From Natrinema salsiterrestre (GTDB lineage: Archaea > Halobacteriota > Halobacteria > Halobacteriales > Natrialbaceae), in assembly GCF_029502005.1 (NCBI RefSeq), contig NZ_JAMQOT010000009.1, forward strand, positions 59,756-123,755: DNA of 64,000 nucleotides, read 5' to 3'. The notes beneath the pieces are model-generated. The model ran no database searches. It was not told the origin of the DNA and saw nothing but the letters and a program-made list of their open reading frames with translations. The translations under genes and the position numbers were made by a program. Position 1 is the first letter of the stretch; every line of letters starts with the position of its first letter. Of the stretch, positions 27,375 to 35,795 are shown one piece after another.

Positions 27375-28337
27375 CTAGTTGAGCCCCATTGCCTCGATCT
27401 GTTCTTGATACCGGTTCCGAATGGTAACTTCGGTGACCTGCGCGACGGTTGCAACTTCTTTCTGCGTCCGCTTATCGTTACACAGGAGCGACGCTGCATA
27501 GATAGCAGCGGCGGCAAACCCGGTCGGGGATTTCCCTGACAGCATTCCCTGTGCTGCCGTGGTATCGATGATTTCGTTGGCTTTCGCCTGGACCTCCTCG
27601 CTCGAATCGAGCTCGGAACAAAACCGCGGGACGAACTCCTTTGGATCGACCGGTTCCATCGCGAGCGACAGTTCCTGAGCGATGTATCGATACGTACGCC
27701 CGATTTCTTTTCGTTCGACTCGCGAGACGTCAGCGATTTCCTCCAAGCTGCGTGGGATCCCCTCTCGACGGCACGCCGCGTAGAGACAGCTCGTCGAGAC
27801 GCCTTCGATCGAGCGCCCGCGGATGAGGTCCTCGTCCAATGCCCGGCGGTAAATAACGCTGGCGACCTCGCGAACCGAGCGTGGAATGCCCATTGCAGAG
27901 GCCATCCGATCGATTTCGCTGAGCGCAAACTGCAGGTTACGCTCGCCGGCATCTTTCGCTCGGATGCGTTCTTGCCACTTGCGGAGGCGGTTCATCTGGG
28001 TTCGCTTTTCCGAGGACAGCGAGCGGCCGTAGGCGTCTTGGTCTTTCCAGTCGATCTGCGTTGTGAGCCCCTTGTCGTGCATCGTCTGCGTGGTGGGTGC
28101 CCCGACACGGGATTTGTTGTTCCGTTCGGAGTGATTGAACGCGCGCCATTCCGGTCCCCGGTCGATGTTCGTCGCATCGATGATCAAGCCACAGTCCTCA
28201 CAGACGAGTTCTCCCTGATCCTCGCTGGTGACGAGAGCTTCCGAGCCGCACTCGTCGCACGCTTTTTCACTGGTAGTCTCTTCGACTTGTTGACCTGTAT
28301 CCGGGTCGCGCTGACGCTGGCGAGTCGGGCGCTCCAT
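27375..28337 (-). CDS. tfb: Transcription initiation factor IIB (TFB)
   Basis: The 320-residue archaeal TFIIB bridges TBP on the TATA box and RNA polymerase. The N-terminal zinc ribbon has C27-x2-C30 and C46-x2-C49 (CDECG, CEDCG), followed by the B-reader linker (GPEWRAF) and two cyclin-like repeats (about 120-210 and 215-310; [32 protein letters not shown]). Haloarchaea carry several TFB paralogues used for specialised gene sets. This copy sits between the keto-acid region and an IS cluster bordering the uronate island, so it may be an accessory paralogue rather than the housekeeping one. Confidence 0.95.
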   Translation of the reverse strand: MERPTRQRQRDPDTGQQVEETTSEKACDECGSEALVTSEDQGELVCEDCGLIIDATNIDRGPEWRAFNHSERNNKSRVGAPTTQTMHDKGLTTQIDWKDQDAYGRSLSSEKRTQMNRLRKWQERIRAKDAGERNLQFALSEIDRMASAMGIPRSVREVASVIYRRALDEDLIRGRSIEGVSTSCLYAACRREGIPRSLEEIADVSRVERKEIGRTYRYIAQELSLAMEPVDPKEFVPRFCSELDSSEEVQAKANEIIDTTAAQGMLSGKSPTGFAAAAIYAASLLCNDKRTQKEVATVAQVTEVTIRNRYQEQIEAMGLN

Positions 28338-28669
28338 GCTGTGTAATCAATAGGTAGACTTTCTTAAGGTCTTGCTCCCGAACGAGTCTTTTTAGGTGAA
28401 TTAAGTTGTAACCTATCATTCTACAACAAGTGAGTGAGGTAGTCTACACCATCGCAACCAAACTCGGGGCGACGGAGGCACATCCTTGGACGTTCGCTTA
28501 AACAGCGGCACGTTGAACGCGAACGGTGGCTATTCTTCTGCTCCATCTAAGGTCAGAGCGAGAGTCAACGCCGAATCCAACTGCTTTAGCGGTGAGTATC
28601 TCACTGGCAACCGTATCGCGGGTAATCGACGCGATATGAGAGGAGTGAAACTCGGTCTACTCGGTTAAA
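28338..28669. other. Non-coding stretch upstream of tfb and beside the IS cluster
   Basis: It holds the promoter region of tfb and about 300 bp with no recognisable protein. A 60-codon frame at 28486-28668 has no domain and no promoter-like element at a useful distance. Confidence 0.4.
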
Positions 28670-29290
28670 CCAGTCTCGTTTAGTTTGTAGCATTGTGCTA
28701 GACGGCGAAGGTCTGGAGCCACGTTTCAGCCGTAACAGTTTTGCGTGATTGAATCCGTTTGATAACGGAAAGGTGCGTAGTTCTATATTATAAAATACAT
28801 TTTTGGTGGCGTTCCGATTTCTATGTTTATTGTATCGAAATCGGAGCCCGGATCAACAGAGTACAGTCTGGAGATGAGTAGCTCCATCGACGGAAAACAC
28901 AGCATTCTCGACGGTATATTTCTTGGACAGTACATGTGAAAAGCTCTGCAAGAGCCGTCATAGTTGTTGAAAACAGCCGTCTATGCAGTAATGAATTCGA
29001 TTTGGGATCGACGTCAGCGTACAGCCAGTACTGTTGATCGTCGATTAAAATCACTGTTCCGTCGAACGCGACGTAATTCGGTGACGCATCAATGGCGGGC
29101 TGTAGATCACACTTGTGTATCCAATCGTGAACGGCTTTTCGCAATCGTTGGACGCAAAAACTCTCTAACTCTCGAACTATATTTGAGAGTGATAATTCAG
29201 ACCGATGGATCCGAATACCTAACTCCATCTGCTGACGCGGTGTCCGCTCACGCTCCACGAAATCCAGATCAATCCAGTCGCTACTATCGT
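28670..29290 (-). pseudogene. Decayed IS6-family transposase (copy 1)
   Basis: The minus strand encodes DSSDWIDLDFVERERTPRQ, then KAVHDWIHKCDLQ and DDQQYWLYADVDP, clearly homologous to the open transposase at 29599-30234. After about codon 130 the frame shifts and the RYEKHGNRNA region survives only as DNA; near 28715 the C-terminus TWLQTFAV runs into a stop. Its far end, tttagtttgtagcattgtg, matches the right end of the copy at 29547-30242. The start codon region is also replaced. Confidence 0.8.
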
Positions 29291-29350
29291 TGAGCCGTTC
29301 AATTCCCGAGATGAATAGGATGAAAATTAGCACGCCTCACTGACTGTCCG

Positions 29351-29546
29351 TTACTTATCAGGAGCTTTCCGGCCGAGCCAGTCCTCGTAGAAGTCGTCGA
29401 TATAGGGTCTGAAGTCGAAGACAATTGGATAGCCCGGGGGAACTGCTTCGACCTCGAGTTGGGTCTTACAGCCGGGACAGAAGTACTCGCGGAGTACCAT
29501 CCACTCCGGATCCGAATGCATGGCTTCCGGATAGATCTCCTGGAGA
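29351..29546 (-). pseudogene. 3' fragment of an acetone-carboxylase gamma-subunit gene, cut by an IS6 element
   Basis: About 64 codons remain, including HSDPEWMVLREYFCPGC and QLEVEAVPPGYPI, then FRPYIDDFYEDWLGR. The REYFCPGC..LEVE pattern is that of the acetone/acetophenone carboxylase gamma subunit, normally around 150-170 residues, so roughly the first 60 percent is gone. The homology stops exactly at the left end of the IS6 copy at 29547. The partner alpha/beta-type (HyuB/HyuA) genes persist 22 kb away at 3573-7321. The family call rests on pattern memory and should be checked by profile search. Confidence 0.6.
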
Positions 29547-30242
29547 GGCGCTGTTTCGTTAAGCGTGAAAAGTGAGGCGGCACGATTTTGTGGTGTCCAT
29601 GCCAAAAATCAGCCGCCTCAGCAGGTGTAGCGACTGGATCGATTTGAGTTTTGTGGAGCGAGAGCGGACACCGCGCCAGCTAATGGAGCTCGGTATTCGA
29701 CTCCATCTTGCTGGTCTCTCGCTTTCGAATACCGTTCGAGAATTGGAGAAGTTCGGTGTCGAACGCAGTCGCAAGGCAGTCCACGATTGGGTCCACAAGT
29801 GCAATCTACAGTCAGCAAATGACGAGAAGCCGAATCACGTCGCGCTCGACGAGACAGTGATTCAACTCGACGAACATCGGTATTGGCTGTACACTGATGT
29901 CGATCCGGAAACAAATAAGATTCTCCATATGAGGCTGTATTCAACGACTACGACCGCGTTGACAGAACGGTTTCTGCAGGAACTCACTGAGAAAGATGAT
30001 CTCGACAATGCTGTGTTTCTCGTCGATGGAGCAAAACATCCCCAGACTGCATTCCGTCGATCTGGGCTCCGATTTCGATACGAAAAACATGGCAATCGGA
30101 ACGCTGCTGAACGTGTCTTCCGTGAGACAAAACGACGTACTTCTTCGTTCTCAAACTGTTTCAGTCACGCACAACCGTCAACAGCTGAATCGTGGCTCCA
30201 ATCCTTCGCCGTCTGGCACAATGCTACAAACTAAACACGACC
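29547..30242 (+). mobile_element. IS6-family insertion sequence with an open transposase (copy 2)
   Basis: The element of about 696 bp has imperfect terminal inverted repeats: left ggcgctgtttcgttaag, right (reverse complement) ggtcgtgtttagtttgt. The flanking octamers (cctggaga and cccgccga) differ, so it is not bounded by a target duplication. On the left it abuts the carboxylase-gamma fragment and on the right the last bases of a different IS. IS6-type elements cause adjacent deletions, which would explain both broken neighbours. Confidence 0.75.
29599..30234 (+). CDS. IS6-family (IS240-type DDE) transposase
   Basis: The 211-residue transposase starts MPKISRLSRCSDWIDL. It has an N-terminal helix-turn-helix region (LSNTVRELEKFGVERSRKA), then the DDE core: first Asp in HVALDETVIQ, second in AVFLVDGAKH, and the Glu in RNAAERVFRE. 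Length and motifs match intact haloarchaeal IS6 transposases, so it may be active. It is the only complete copy of at least four in this 3-kb stretch. Confidence 0.9.
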   Translation: MPKISRLSRCSDWIDLSFVERERTPRQLMELGIRLHLAGLSLSNTVRELEKFGVERSRKAVHDWVHKCNLQSANDEKPNHVALDETVIQLDEHRYWLYTDVDPETNKILHMRLYSTTTTALTERFLQELTEKDDLDNAVFLVDGAKHPQTAFRRSGLRFRYEKHGNRNAAERVFRETKRRTSSFSNCFSHAQPSTAESWLQSFAVWHNATN

Positions 30243-30250
30243 CCCGCCGA
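30243..30250 (+). repeat. Left copy of the 8-bp target-site duplication of IS6 copy 3
   Basis: The octamer cccgccga directly precedes the ggcattgttcag end of the element at 30251 and recurs right after its other end. IS6-family elements make 8-bp duplications. Confidence 0.75.
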
Positions 30251-30947
30251 GGCATTGTTCAGATTAGCTGGTTCCAGCAGTATGCATAGCTCTGCAACCA
30301 TGTTTCAGCGTTTGCTGGATCGGCGTTTCTGAAACAGTTTCCGAACTGTGAGGTACGACGTTTTATCTCTTGGAAAAGACGTTCGACGGCGTTCCGATTT
30401 CCATGTTTTTCGTATCGAAATCGAAACCCGAGATGATGAAGTGCAGCTTTGAGTCACGGTGCCGAATCAACGAGAAACACAGCGTCTTCGACAGTGTGTT
30501 TCTCTTTGAGTTCGCGGAGAAACATCTCAGTAAGTGCTGTTGTACGCGCCGGATAGAGATTAACGTGGAGAAATTTGTTCGTTTCAGGATTGACAGCAGC
30601 GTACAGCCAGTACCGTTGATCGTCGAGTTGGATCACAGTTTCGTCCAGCGCAACGTGATCCGGCTGACTTCCCGTTGCCGGCTGTAGATCGGCTTTCTGT
30701 ACCCAATTATGGATCGTCGATCTCGCCCGTTCGACACCGAATCTCTCTAAGACAGAAACAGTATCCGAAAGTGATAATACTGCCAAATGGAGCTGGATAC
30801 TCAATCGCATCAGCTCGCGCGGTGTCGCCTCTCGCTCCACAAAATCTAATTGAATGCCGCTACTAGAGCCGTTGGGGCGGCGAATTCGGGCATGGTCACC
30901 TAGAATTCTGACCGCTTCGCTTTTCAGACCTTATCTAAACAGTGGCC
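30251..30947 (-). mobile_element. Decayed IS6-family element with target duplication (copy 3)
   Basis: The element of about 697 bp has ends ggcattgttcagattag and, on the other strand, ggccactgtttagataag, flanked by cccgccga on both sides. It carries a minus-strand transposase: DFVEREATPREL, NWVQKADLQPATG, HVALDETVIQLDDQRYWLYA and AVFLVDSAP. The frame then shifts near 30455, leaving the KHGNRNAVER region out of frame, and the C-terminus ends near 30290. It landed in the terminal bases of a different IS, so it is a later insertion than that remnant. Confidence 0.75.
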
Positions 30948-30955
30948 CCCGCCGA
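30948..30955 (+). repeat. Right copy of the 8-bp target-site duplication of IS6 copy 3
   Basis: The octamer cccgccga follows the right terminal repeat of copy 3 and matches 30243-30250. Removing copy 3 and one octamer restores a continuous sequence encoding PAEVLN and a stop, the C-terminus of the second IS type. Confidence 0.75.
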
Positions 30956-30976
30956 GGTGCTAAACTAGACAGTGCC
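30956..30976 (+). mobile_element. Terminal remnant of the second IS type
   Basis: The bases ggtgctaaactagacagtgcc are the reverse complement of the element end seen at 63874 (ggcactgtctagtttagcacc). Joined to the octamer before copy 3 they encode the last residues PAEVLN of that transposase. Everything upstream of the remnant is missing. Confidence 0.7.
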
Positions 30977-31620
30977 CCGAAAACGCTAGCCTCAGCGGTA
31001 GTATCGACCAACTCGACTTTGATTTTGTGGCGAGAGAAGCGACATCGCGACTGCTGATGAAGCTGAGTATTCAGTTACATCTGGCAAGACTATCTCTTTC
31101 GAATACTGTTTCTGTTCTTGAGATATTCGGTGTCGAACGGGCTCGATCAACCGTACATAATTTGGGTTCACAAGTCTGATTTACAACCTGAAGCCGGGCG
31201 ATCGCCGGATCACGTTGCGGTCGATGAGACTGTGATCCAGCTCAATGATGAGCAGTATTGGCTGTACGCCGTTGTCGATTCACAGACCAGAGAACTACTG
31301 TATACAAAGCTGAGACCGACTACAACGATGGATCTCGCTCATTCGTTTCTCACCGAACTCACCGAGAAACACGATGTTGACGATCCCGTGTTTTTCGTCG
31401 ATGGCTCGCATTCATTACAAGATGCGTGTCATCGACATGGCTTCGATTTCAGATACGAAAAACATGGAAATCGGAATGCTGTCGAACGTATCCTCAGAGA
31501 AGTAAAACGGAGAACTATCTGTTTCTCAAACTGTTTTACCAACGCCGACGCAGAAACGGGCGACGATTGGCTGAGATCGTTCAGCTTCGCATGGAATCAG
31601 CTTATCTGAACACGATGTCG
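30977..31620 (+). pseudogene. Frameshifted IS6-family transposase (copy 4)
   Basis: The N-terminal part (GSIDQLDFDFVAREATSR, then LSNTVSVLEIFGVERARSTV) lacks an ATG at the usual place. An insertion near 31152-31156 shifts the frame at the HNWVHK segment. The rest is open from about 31160 to 31609: WVHKSDLQPEAG, HVAVDETVIQLNDEQYW, FFVDGSH and KHGNRNAVERILRE. The DDE residues are intact. The right end gaacacgatgtc resembles a decayed terminal repeat. Confidence 0.8.
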
Positions 31621-31635
31621 CTCACAGACGGAGTC

Positions 31636-32859
31636 TCAATCTAATCCACTAGTCCCCGAGAGTTCGTGTTCTCGAACTGTCTCCTCGTTCAGTTCAATAC
31701 CGAGTCCTGGCTCCGTTGGTACGTCGATGTAGCCGTTCGAGATAATTGGATCCTCACGTTCGAGCAACTCATCCCACCAGTCGACCTCGAGTGCGTGGTA
31801 TTCGAGGACGTCGGCGTTGGGGATGGCCGCACAGAGGTGGACACAGGCCATCGTCCCGACAGGGCTGCAGACGTTGTGCGGTGAGAAGGGGATATAGCGC
31901 TCCTCGGCACGTTCGGCGATGCGTTTGGACTCTGCGAGCCCACCGCAAGTGGTCGGATCTGGCGTAAGTACGTCGACTGCGTACTTGTCGATCAGACCGC
32001 TCAGTTCGTGAATGCGAAACCGATTCTCGCCGGTTGCGAGCGGCGTCTCCGTTCGTCGAGCGACTTCGCGCTGGGCATCAGTCTCTTCCGGCGGCACGAC
32101 ATCTTCCAGCCACATGAGGTCGTACGGCTCGAGTTTCCGCGCGAGTCGGGTCGCACTCTCGACCGTATAATCCCAGTGGCAATCGAAGGCGAGATCGATC
32201 TCGTCACCAATCGCTTCGCGGACGGCTGCGACTACCTCGACTTTGTGATTCAGCGCGGCGTTGGTCAGTCGACCGTTGTACGGATCCGGTTCGTTATCCT
32301 GTTCCATATCGAGGTCGAACTTGATCGCGTCGAACCCCATGTCGACGACGCGCTCGGCTTCTGTGGCGTAGGCCTCTGGCGTGTACGCTTCGGCATCGGC
32401 ATACTCGGTGAATCCACCTTCGTCTACCGCATATGCCTCACCGGCGTGGCAATCGCAGTAGATTCGGACTCTATCGCGGTAGCGGGATCCGAGAAGCTGG
32501 TACACCGGAAGATCCAGGATCTTGCCGGCGGCGTCCCACAACGCGATTTCGATTCCTGAGGCAGCAGTGACGACCTTGCCGGTCGTTCCACCGTGCCCGG
32601 ACATCTCCTGAACGATATATCGGAATAGCCGTTCGACGTCCAGTGGATTTTCGCCGACGAGAAATCGGTTGGTATACTCGACGAGCTCTGGGACCCCGCC
32701 GCCGCGATACGCTTCGCCGATCCCTGTCACGCCCGCGTCGGTGTGGACCTTCACCAAGTTCCACTCGAAGTTCCCCTCGACGACCGTAGCCTCGATTTTG
32801 GTAATCTCCACATCGTGACCCTGGGGTCGATCTATGCCACCACTTGAGTAGTCTCTCAT
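31636..32859 (-). CDS. Mandelate racemase/muconate lactonizing enzyme family sugar-acid dehydratase
   Basis: The enolase-superfamily enzyme of 407 residues abstracts the proton alpha to a sugar-acid carboxylate. It shows FDAIKFDLDM (catalytic lysine region), metal ligands in LAFDCHWDY, LMWLEDV and LATGEN, and the C-terminal SPHNVCSP histidine typical of gluconate/galactonate/rhamnonate dehydratase-like members. I start at ATG 32859; a GTG at 32811 before EITKIEATVV is possible. It heads the uronate island, so gluconate, galactonate, xylonate or an aldarate are all candidate substrates. Specificity cannot be read from the sequence. Confidence 0.83.
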   Translation of the reverse strand: MRDYSSGGIDRPQGHDVEITKIEATVVEGNFEWNLVKVHTDAGVTGIGEAYRGGGVPELVEYTNRFLVGENPLDVERLFRYIVQEMSGHGGTTGKVVTAASGIEIALWDAAGKILDLPVYQLLGSRYRDRVRIYCDCHAGEAYAVDEGGFTEYADAEAYTPEAYATEAERVVDMGFDAIKFDLDMEQDNEPDPYNGRLTNAALNHKVEVVAAVREAIGDEIDLAFDCHWDYTVESATRLARKLEPYDLMWLEDVVPPEETDAQREVARRTETPLATGENRFRIHELSGLIDKYAVDVLTPDPTTCGGLAESKRIAERAEERYIPFSPHNVCSPVGTMACVHLCAAIPNADVLEYHALEVDWWDELLEREDPIISNGYIDVPTEPGLGIELNEETVREHELSGTSGLD

Positions 32860-33335
32860 CAGCGACCAACTCCGTGTGCTCCGCTGTAGGCTTTGGAGAT
32901 GAATCGACCGAATTGACTGTCTTCCTGTCGACATCGATTGGAAACGCGTCCGGTCATGAATACCTGTACCGCTGCCGTATGTATAGTGCCATCGGTCAGT
33001 CGATTACTCGAACACCCTCACTCGAGGAAGTCAGTCCACCAAAATTCGCAGCACTACGGAATACGGGCTATTTCGACTATCTATCGTCCTCCATTAAAAT
33101 TCACTCGGGGCATATCATGTCCTGGCTACACGTAACGAATCACCTCTGGCAGAATAAAACGCTCATCAAAACAAAGAAGGAGTGATAATCGTGGCTATCA
33201 ATTATTGACAGTCTTACAGCCGATAGACACTGTTTTGAATCAGATCTACTCGAGACGGACGGTGAGGACCTGACCCGGGCACCACGATATCATCGCACCG
33301 TCACAACTCTATATAATGCCGATATTATTTCCAAT
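32860..33335. other. Gap between the dehydratase and fructuronate-reductase genes
   Basis: The 476-bp stretch is more AT-rich than the genes. A plus-strand frame at 32844-33185 has no recognisable domain. I see only the probable promoter region of the dehydratase gene on the minus strand. Confidence 0.4.
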
Positions 33336-34160
33336 CTAAACACCACTAAATGCGGAAAACCCTCCGTCAACGGGAATGATTGTTCCATTGACGAATTCCG
33401 CTCCTGGAGAGATCAACCAAAGGACAGTCGTGGACAAGTCCTCCGGATTCCCAAATCGATCCTGCGGGGTGTGATCGATAATCGCCTGCCCTCGGTCTGT
33501 GTACTCACCCGTCTCCTCGTCGATCAGTAGATATCGGTTCTGATTCGTAAGGAAGAACCCCGGTGCGATCGCGTTGACGCGAATGTCCGGCGAGTACTCC
33601 TGAGCCATGTGTACGGCTAACCATTCCGTGAAGTTCGATACGGCTGCCTTCGCCCCGGAATATCCCGGTATCTTCGTCAGGGGGGTGAAAGCGTTCATTG
33701 AGGATACGTTCAGGATGACGCCTTCCCCCTGTTCGACCATATGCTTCCCGAACGCTTGCGACGCGAGCACTGTCCCGGTGAAATTCACGTTCATGACGTT
33801 TTCGAGGCCCTCTTTCGGGAGATCAAAGAAGGACATCTCGGGACCCGTCGTCGCGTCGGAACTGTTGCCGCCTGCCGCATTGATTAGGACGTCGATCCGA
33901 CCATACTCGTCAATGACTGTTTCGGCGGCGACTTCTAACTCCGCCGGGTCGAGAACTGACGCTGAGATCGTCGTGTGTTCGATGTCGAGCTCCGCGAGTT
34001 CGTCGCTGGTTTTCTGGAGCCCCTCCTCGCTCCGCGCCAAGATTACGACTTTGCCGCCGTTCTCGCCGATTGCTTTCGCCATCTCCGTGCCGAGGACACC
34101 GGATCCGCCCGTCAACACGCACACTTTCCCGTCAATGTCGAATTCATTGGGTACACTCAT
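33336..34160 (-). CDS. SDR-type D-mannonate oxidoreductase (fructuronate reductase), UxuB/YjmF-like
   Basis: The 274-residue short-chain dehydrogenase has the NAD(P) loop TGGSGVLGTEMA, the LINAAGGN segment, catalytic Ser in NVSSMNAF and the Y-x3-K pair in PGYSGAKAA. The unusual segments MNAFTPLTKIPGYSGAKAA, APGFFLTNQNRYLL and the C-terminal PVDGGFSAFSGV are those of the Bacillus YjmF/UxuB-type fructuronate reductase, which converts fructuronate to mannonate. ATG 34160 gives the normal family start. With UxaC and UxuA in the island it completes the isomerase pathway. A putative IclR operator lies about 200 bp upstream. Confidence 0.85.
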   Translation of the reverse strand: MSVPNEFDIDGKVCVLTGGSGVLGTEMAKAIGENGGKVVILARSEEGLQKTSDELAELDIEHTTISASVLDPAELEVAAETVIDEYGRIDVLINAAGGNSSDATTGPEMSFFDLPKEGLENVMNVNFTGTVLASQAFGKHMVEQGEGVILNVSSMNAFTPLTKIPGYSGAKAAVSNFTEWLAVHMAQEYSPDIRVNAIAPGFFLTNQNRYLLIDEETGEYTDRGQAIIDHTPQDRFGNPEDLSTTVLWLISPGAEFVNGTIIPVDGGFSAFSGV

Positions 34161-34355
34161 TGTAATCTCCGTGGGCCAGTTGTTCGCACACAGCGGCATG
34201 AATCTTTTCGTACCACCGTCGCGATTATCGTAGGAGGCCAGATTGATCGGTAGCGAGAAGACTGTCCTCCGGCTAACTGTGAGCGGCTCTACTGCTATCG
34301 AGCGATCAGCACTAACGGCGGATCCTTGATAGCCGTCCGATACCACCACGTAACT

Positions 34356-34370
34356 GTTCAATATTGTTGG
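34356..34370. promoter_or_regulatory. Putative IclR-type operator half-sites upstream of the UxuB-like gene
   Basis: The 15-mer gttcaatattgttgg is the exact reverse complement of the ccaacaatattgaac element in front of the iclR gene (35273-35287). It lies 196 bp upstream of the SDR start, between that gene and iclR, and contains the palindrome caatattg. The recurrence suggests a shared regulator. Confidence 0.5.
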
Positions 34371-34430
34371 ACCCCGTTCTCGCCCTACGAGCTATTTACA
34401 AAAGTACGTCTGTAAAAGACTGCACGGTGA

Positions 34431-35213
34431 TCAGTAGTGCCTAGATTGGAGCTCGATCACGTTAGCAACGTTCCGCAATTCGGGTAGTAGTTCTTCTTCA
34501 ACGCGTTCCGTGCTGAAGCGGTGTTTCGGACCTGCTATCGAGATTGCGGAGTTTCCCGAATCGGACCCGTTGCTGTCGATGGGGACGGCTATAGACTTGA
34601 TCCCACTGACTCGCTCCTCATCTTCGATCGAATATCCCTGCGTGCGGATCTCGGCGGCTTCTTTGAGGAGTTCGTCGAGATCGGTGATGGTGTTCTCCGT
34701 CGCCGCGGGAAGTCCGTGCCGGTCGACGACATCTCGAATTTCTTCGTCGGTTCGTTGTGCTAAGAGAACTTTTCCGACGGCGGTCCAGTGCATCTCGGTG
34801 AACTCGCCGGTCGGGGCGTTGTCCGAGACGCCTTCGACGGGTTCGGTCCGGTAGACAAGTACCCGCATTCCGTCTTCCACGTAACCGATGGTCCCGACTT
34901 CGCCCGTCGTCCGTGAGAGAGCGTCCACTTCCGATCGCGCCGCTTGGTAGATACTTCGATTGTGACGAACCAATCCGCCGAGTTCAAGAAACCGCATACT
35001 GAGTCGGTACTGGCCGTTTTCCTTGATCACGTATCCGAGTTCCTCGAGCGTCTTCAGGTAAACGTGAGCGGTGCTCTTTGGAATGTCGAGATCGGCCGCT
35101 AGTTCGGAGACACCGCACTGTTCTAGCTCCTGCATTCGTTCAATCATAGTGAACGCGTTTTCGACCGCGTTGATTCGGTTACCTGTGCCGGAGCCGTCTT
35201 TGTCCTTAGCCAT
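34431..35213 (-). CDS. IclR-family transcriptional regulator
   Basis: The 260-residue protein has an N-terminal winged helix (about 15-75; GVSELAADLDIPKSTAHVYL) and a C-terminal effector-binding IclR domain (TEMHWTAVGKVLLAQ, GIKSIAVPI). In haloarchaea IclR proteins control pentose and other sugar-acid pathways, as XacR does for xylose. It sits between the UxuB-like gene and the MFS transporter and is preceded by an inverted repeat array that also occurs upstream of uxuB, so self-regulation and control of the uronate genes are likely. The effector is unknown, possibly KDG or a related keto acid. Confidence 0.88.
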   Translation of the reverse strand: MAKDKDGSGTGNRINAVENAFTMIERMQELEQCGVSELAADLDIPKSTAHVYLKTLEELGYVIKENGQYRLSMRFLELGGLVRHNRSIYQAARSEVDALSRTTGEVGTIGYVEDGMRVLVYRTEPVEGVSDNAPTGEFTEMHWTAVGKVLLAQRTDEEIRDVVDRHGLPAATENTITDLDELLKEAAEIRTQGYSIEDEERVSGIKSIAVPIDSNGSDSGNSAISIAGPKHRFSTERVEEELLPELRNVANVIELQSRHY

Positions 35214-35240
35214 GAGGATTAATCCGTGATACTGATAGTT

Positions 35241-35287
35241 AACAATATTCTATTATTGTTGGCATATATCGTCCAACAATATTGAAC
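35241..35287. promoter_or_regulatory. Inverted-repeat operator array in front of iclR
   Basis: Three half-sites of the type aacaata/tattgtt occur. The pair tattgttgg (35254-35262) and ccaacaata (35273-35281) forms a perfect 9-bp inverted repeat with a 10-bp AT-rich spacer. A further aacaata at 35241-35247 pairs with tattgtt. The array lies 28-74 bp upstream of the iclR start, at promoter position, so binding would be autoregulatory. Confidence 0.6.
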
Positions 35288-35795
35288 AGACAGGAGCTCG
35301 CGAGGGTGGAGCAGCTGTAGAGGTCGACGCTTGATGGACAGCGACCAATACGTCCGGTCGCCGTAGTTTAGTGTATTTACCCATAATATCTAATAAGAAA
35401 TTTTGTCCGAGATAATATGGGGATTTAGCGCGTTATCACGGTCTACAGCATGCTTGTCGAGTAGACAATCAATAGGTCGATCAGTAGAAAATTCATGATC
35501 AAATCTTACATTCAAACACACATGAACGCTTCCGAGGTCTTTCCGTGGATTTATTAATGATGAGGGATGAACGAGAAGTCGTACCATGAAAACAGATGGC
35601 GGTGTGTCGAGACACCGGCATATCCAACCAGACGAACAGTCGGATCCAACTACTCTCATAGCCCGTGGCTCACGAGAGAGGGAGCTCGTTAGCGAAGCAT
35701 CGACTAGACGGGATGATCATGGCGCGACGGACAATACATATCATCTCGATAGTCAATCACGAAATCAGTTTGAGGGTCAACCGAGGTAACCAACG
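35288..35795. other. Long upstream region of the MFS transporter gene
   Basis: About 500 bp separates the operator array from the transporter. It is AT-rich at 35380-35560, with a TATA-like gatttatta near 35548. A 67-codon frame at 35586-35789 begins about 33 nt after that element but has no recognisable domain; it may be leader sequence. Confidence 0.35.

Noticed and set aside
28486..28668. A 60-codon frame upstream of tfb, considered as an IS remnant.
   Set aside because: No transposase motif or terminal repeat could be matched to it.
28670..31620. The repeated sequences of this region considered as a CRISPR array.
   Set aside because: The repeats are long, few and encode transposase motifs; no short regularly spaced repeats occur here or elsewhere in the window.
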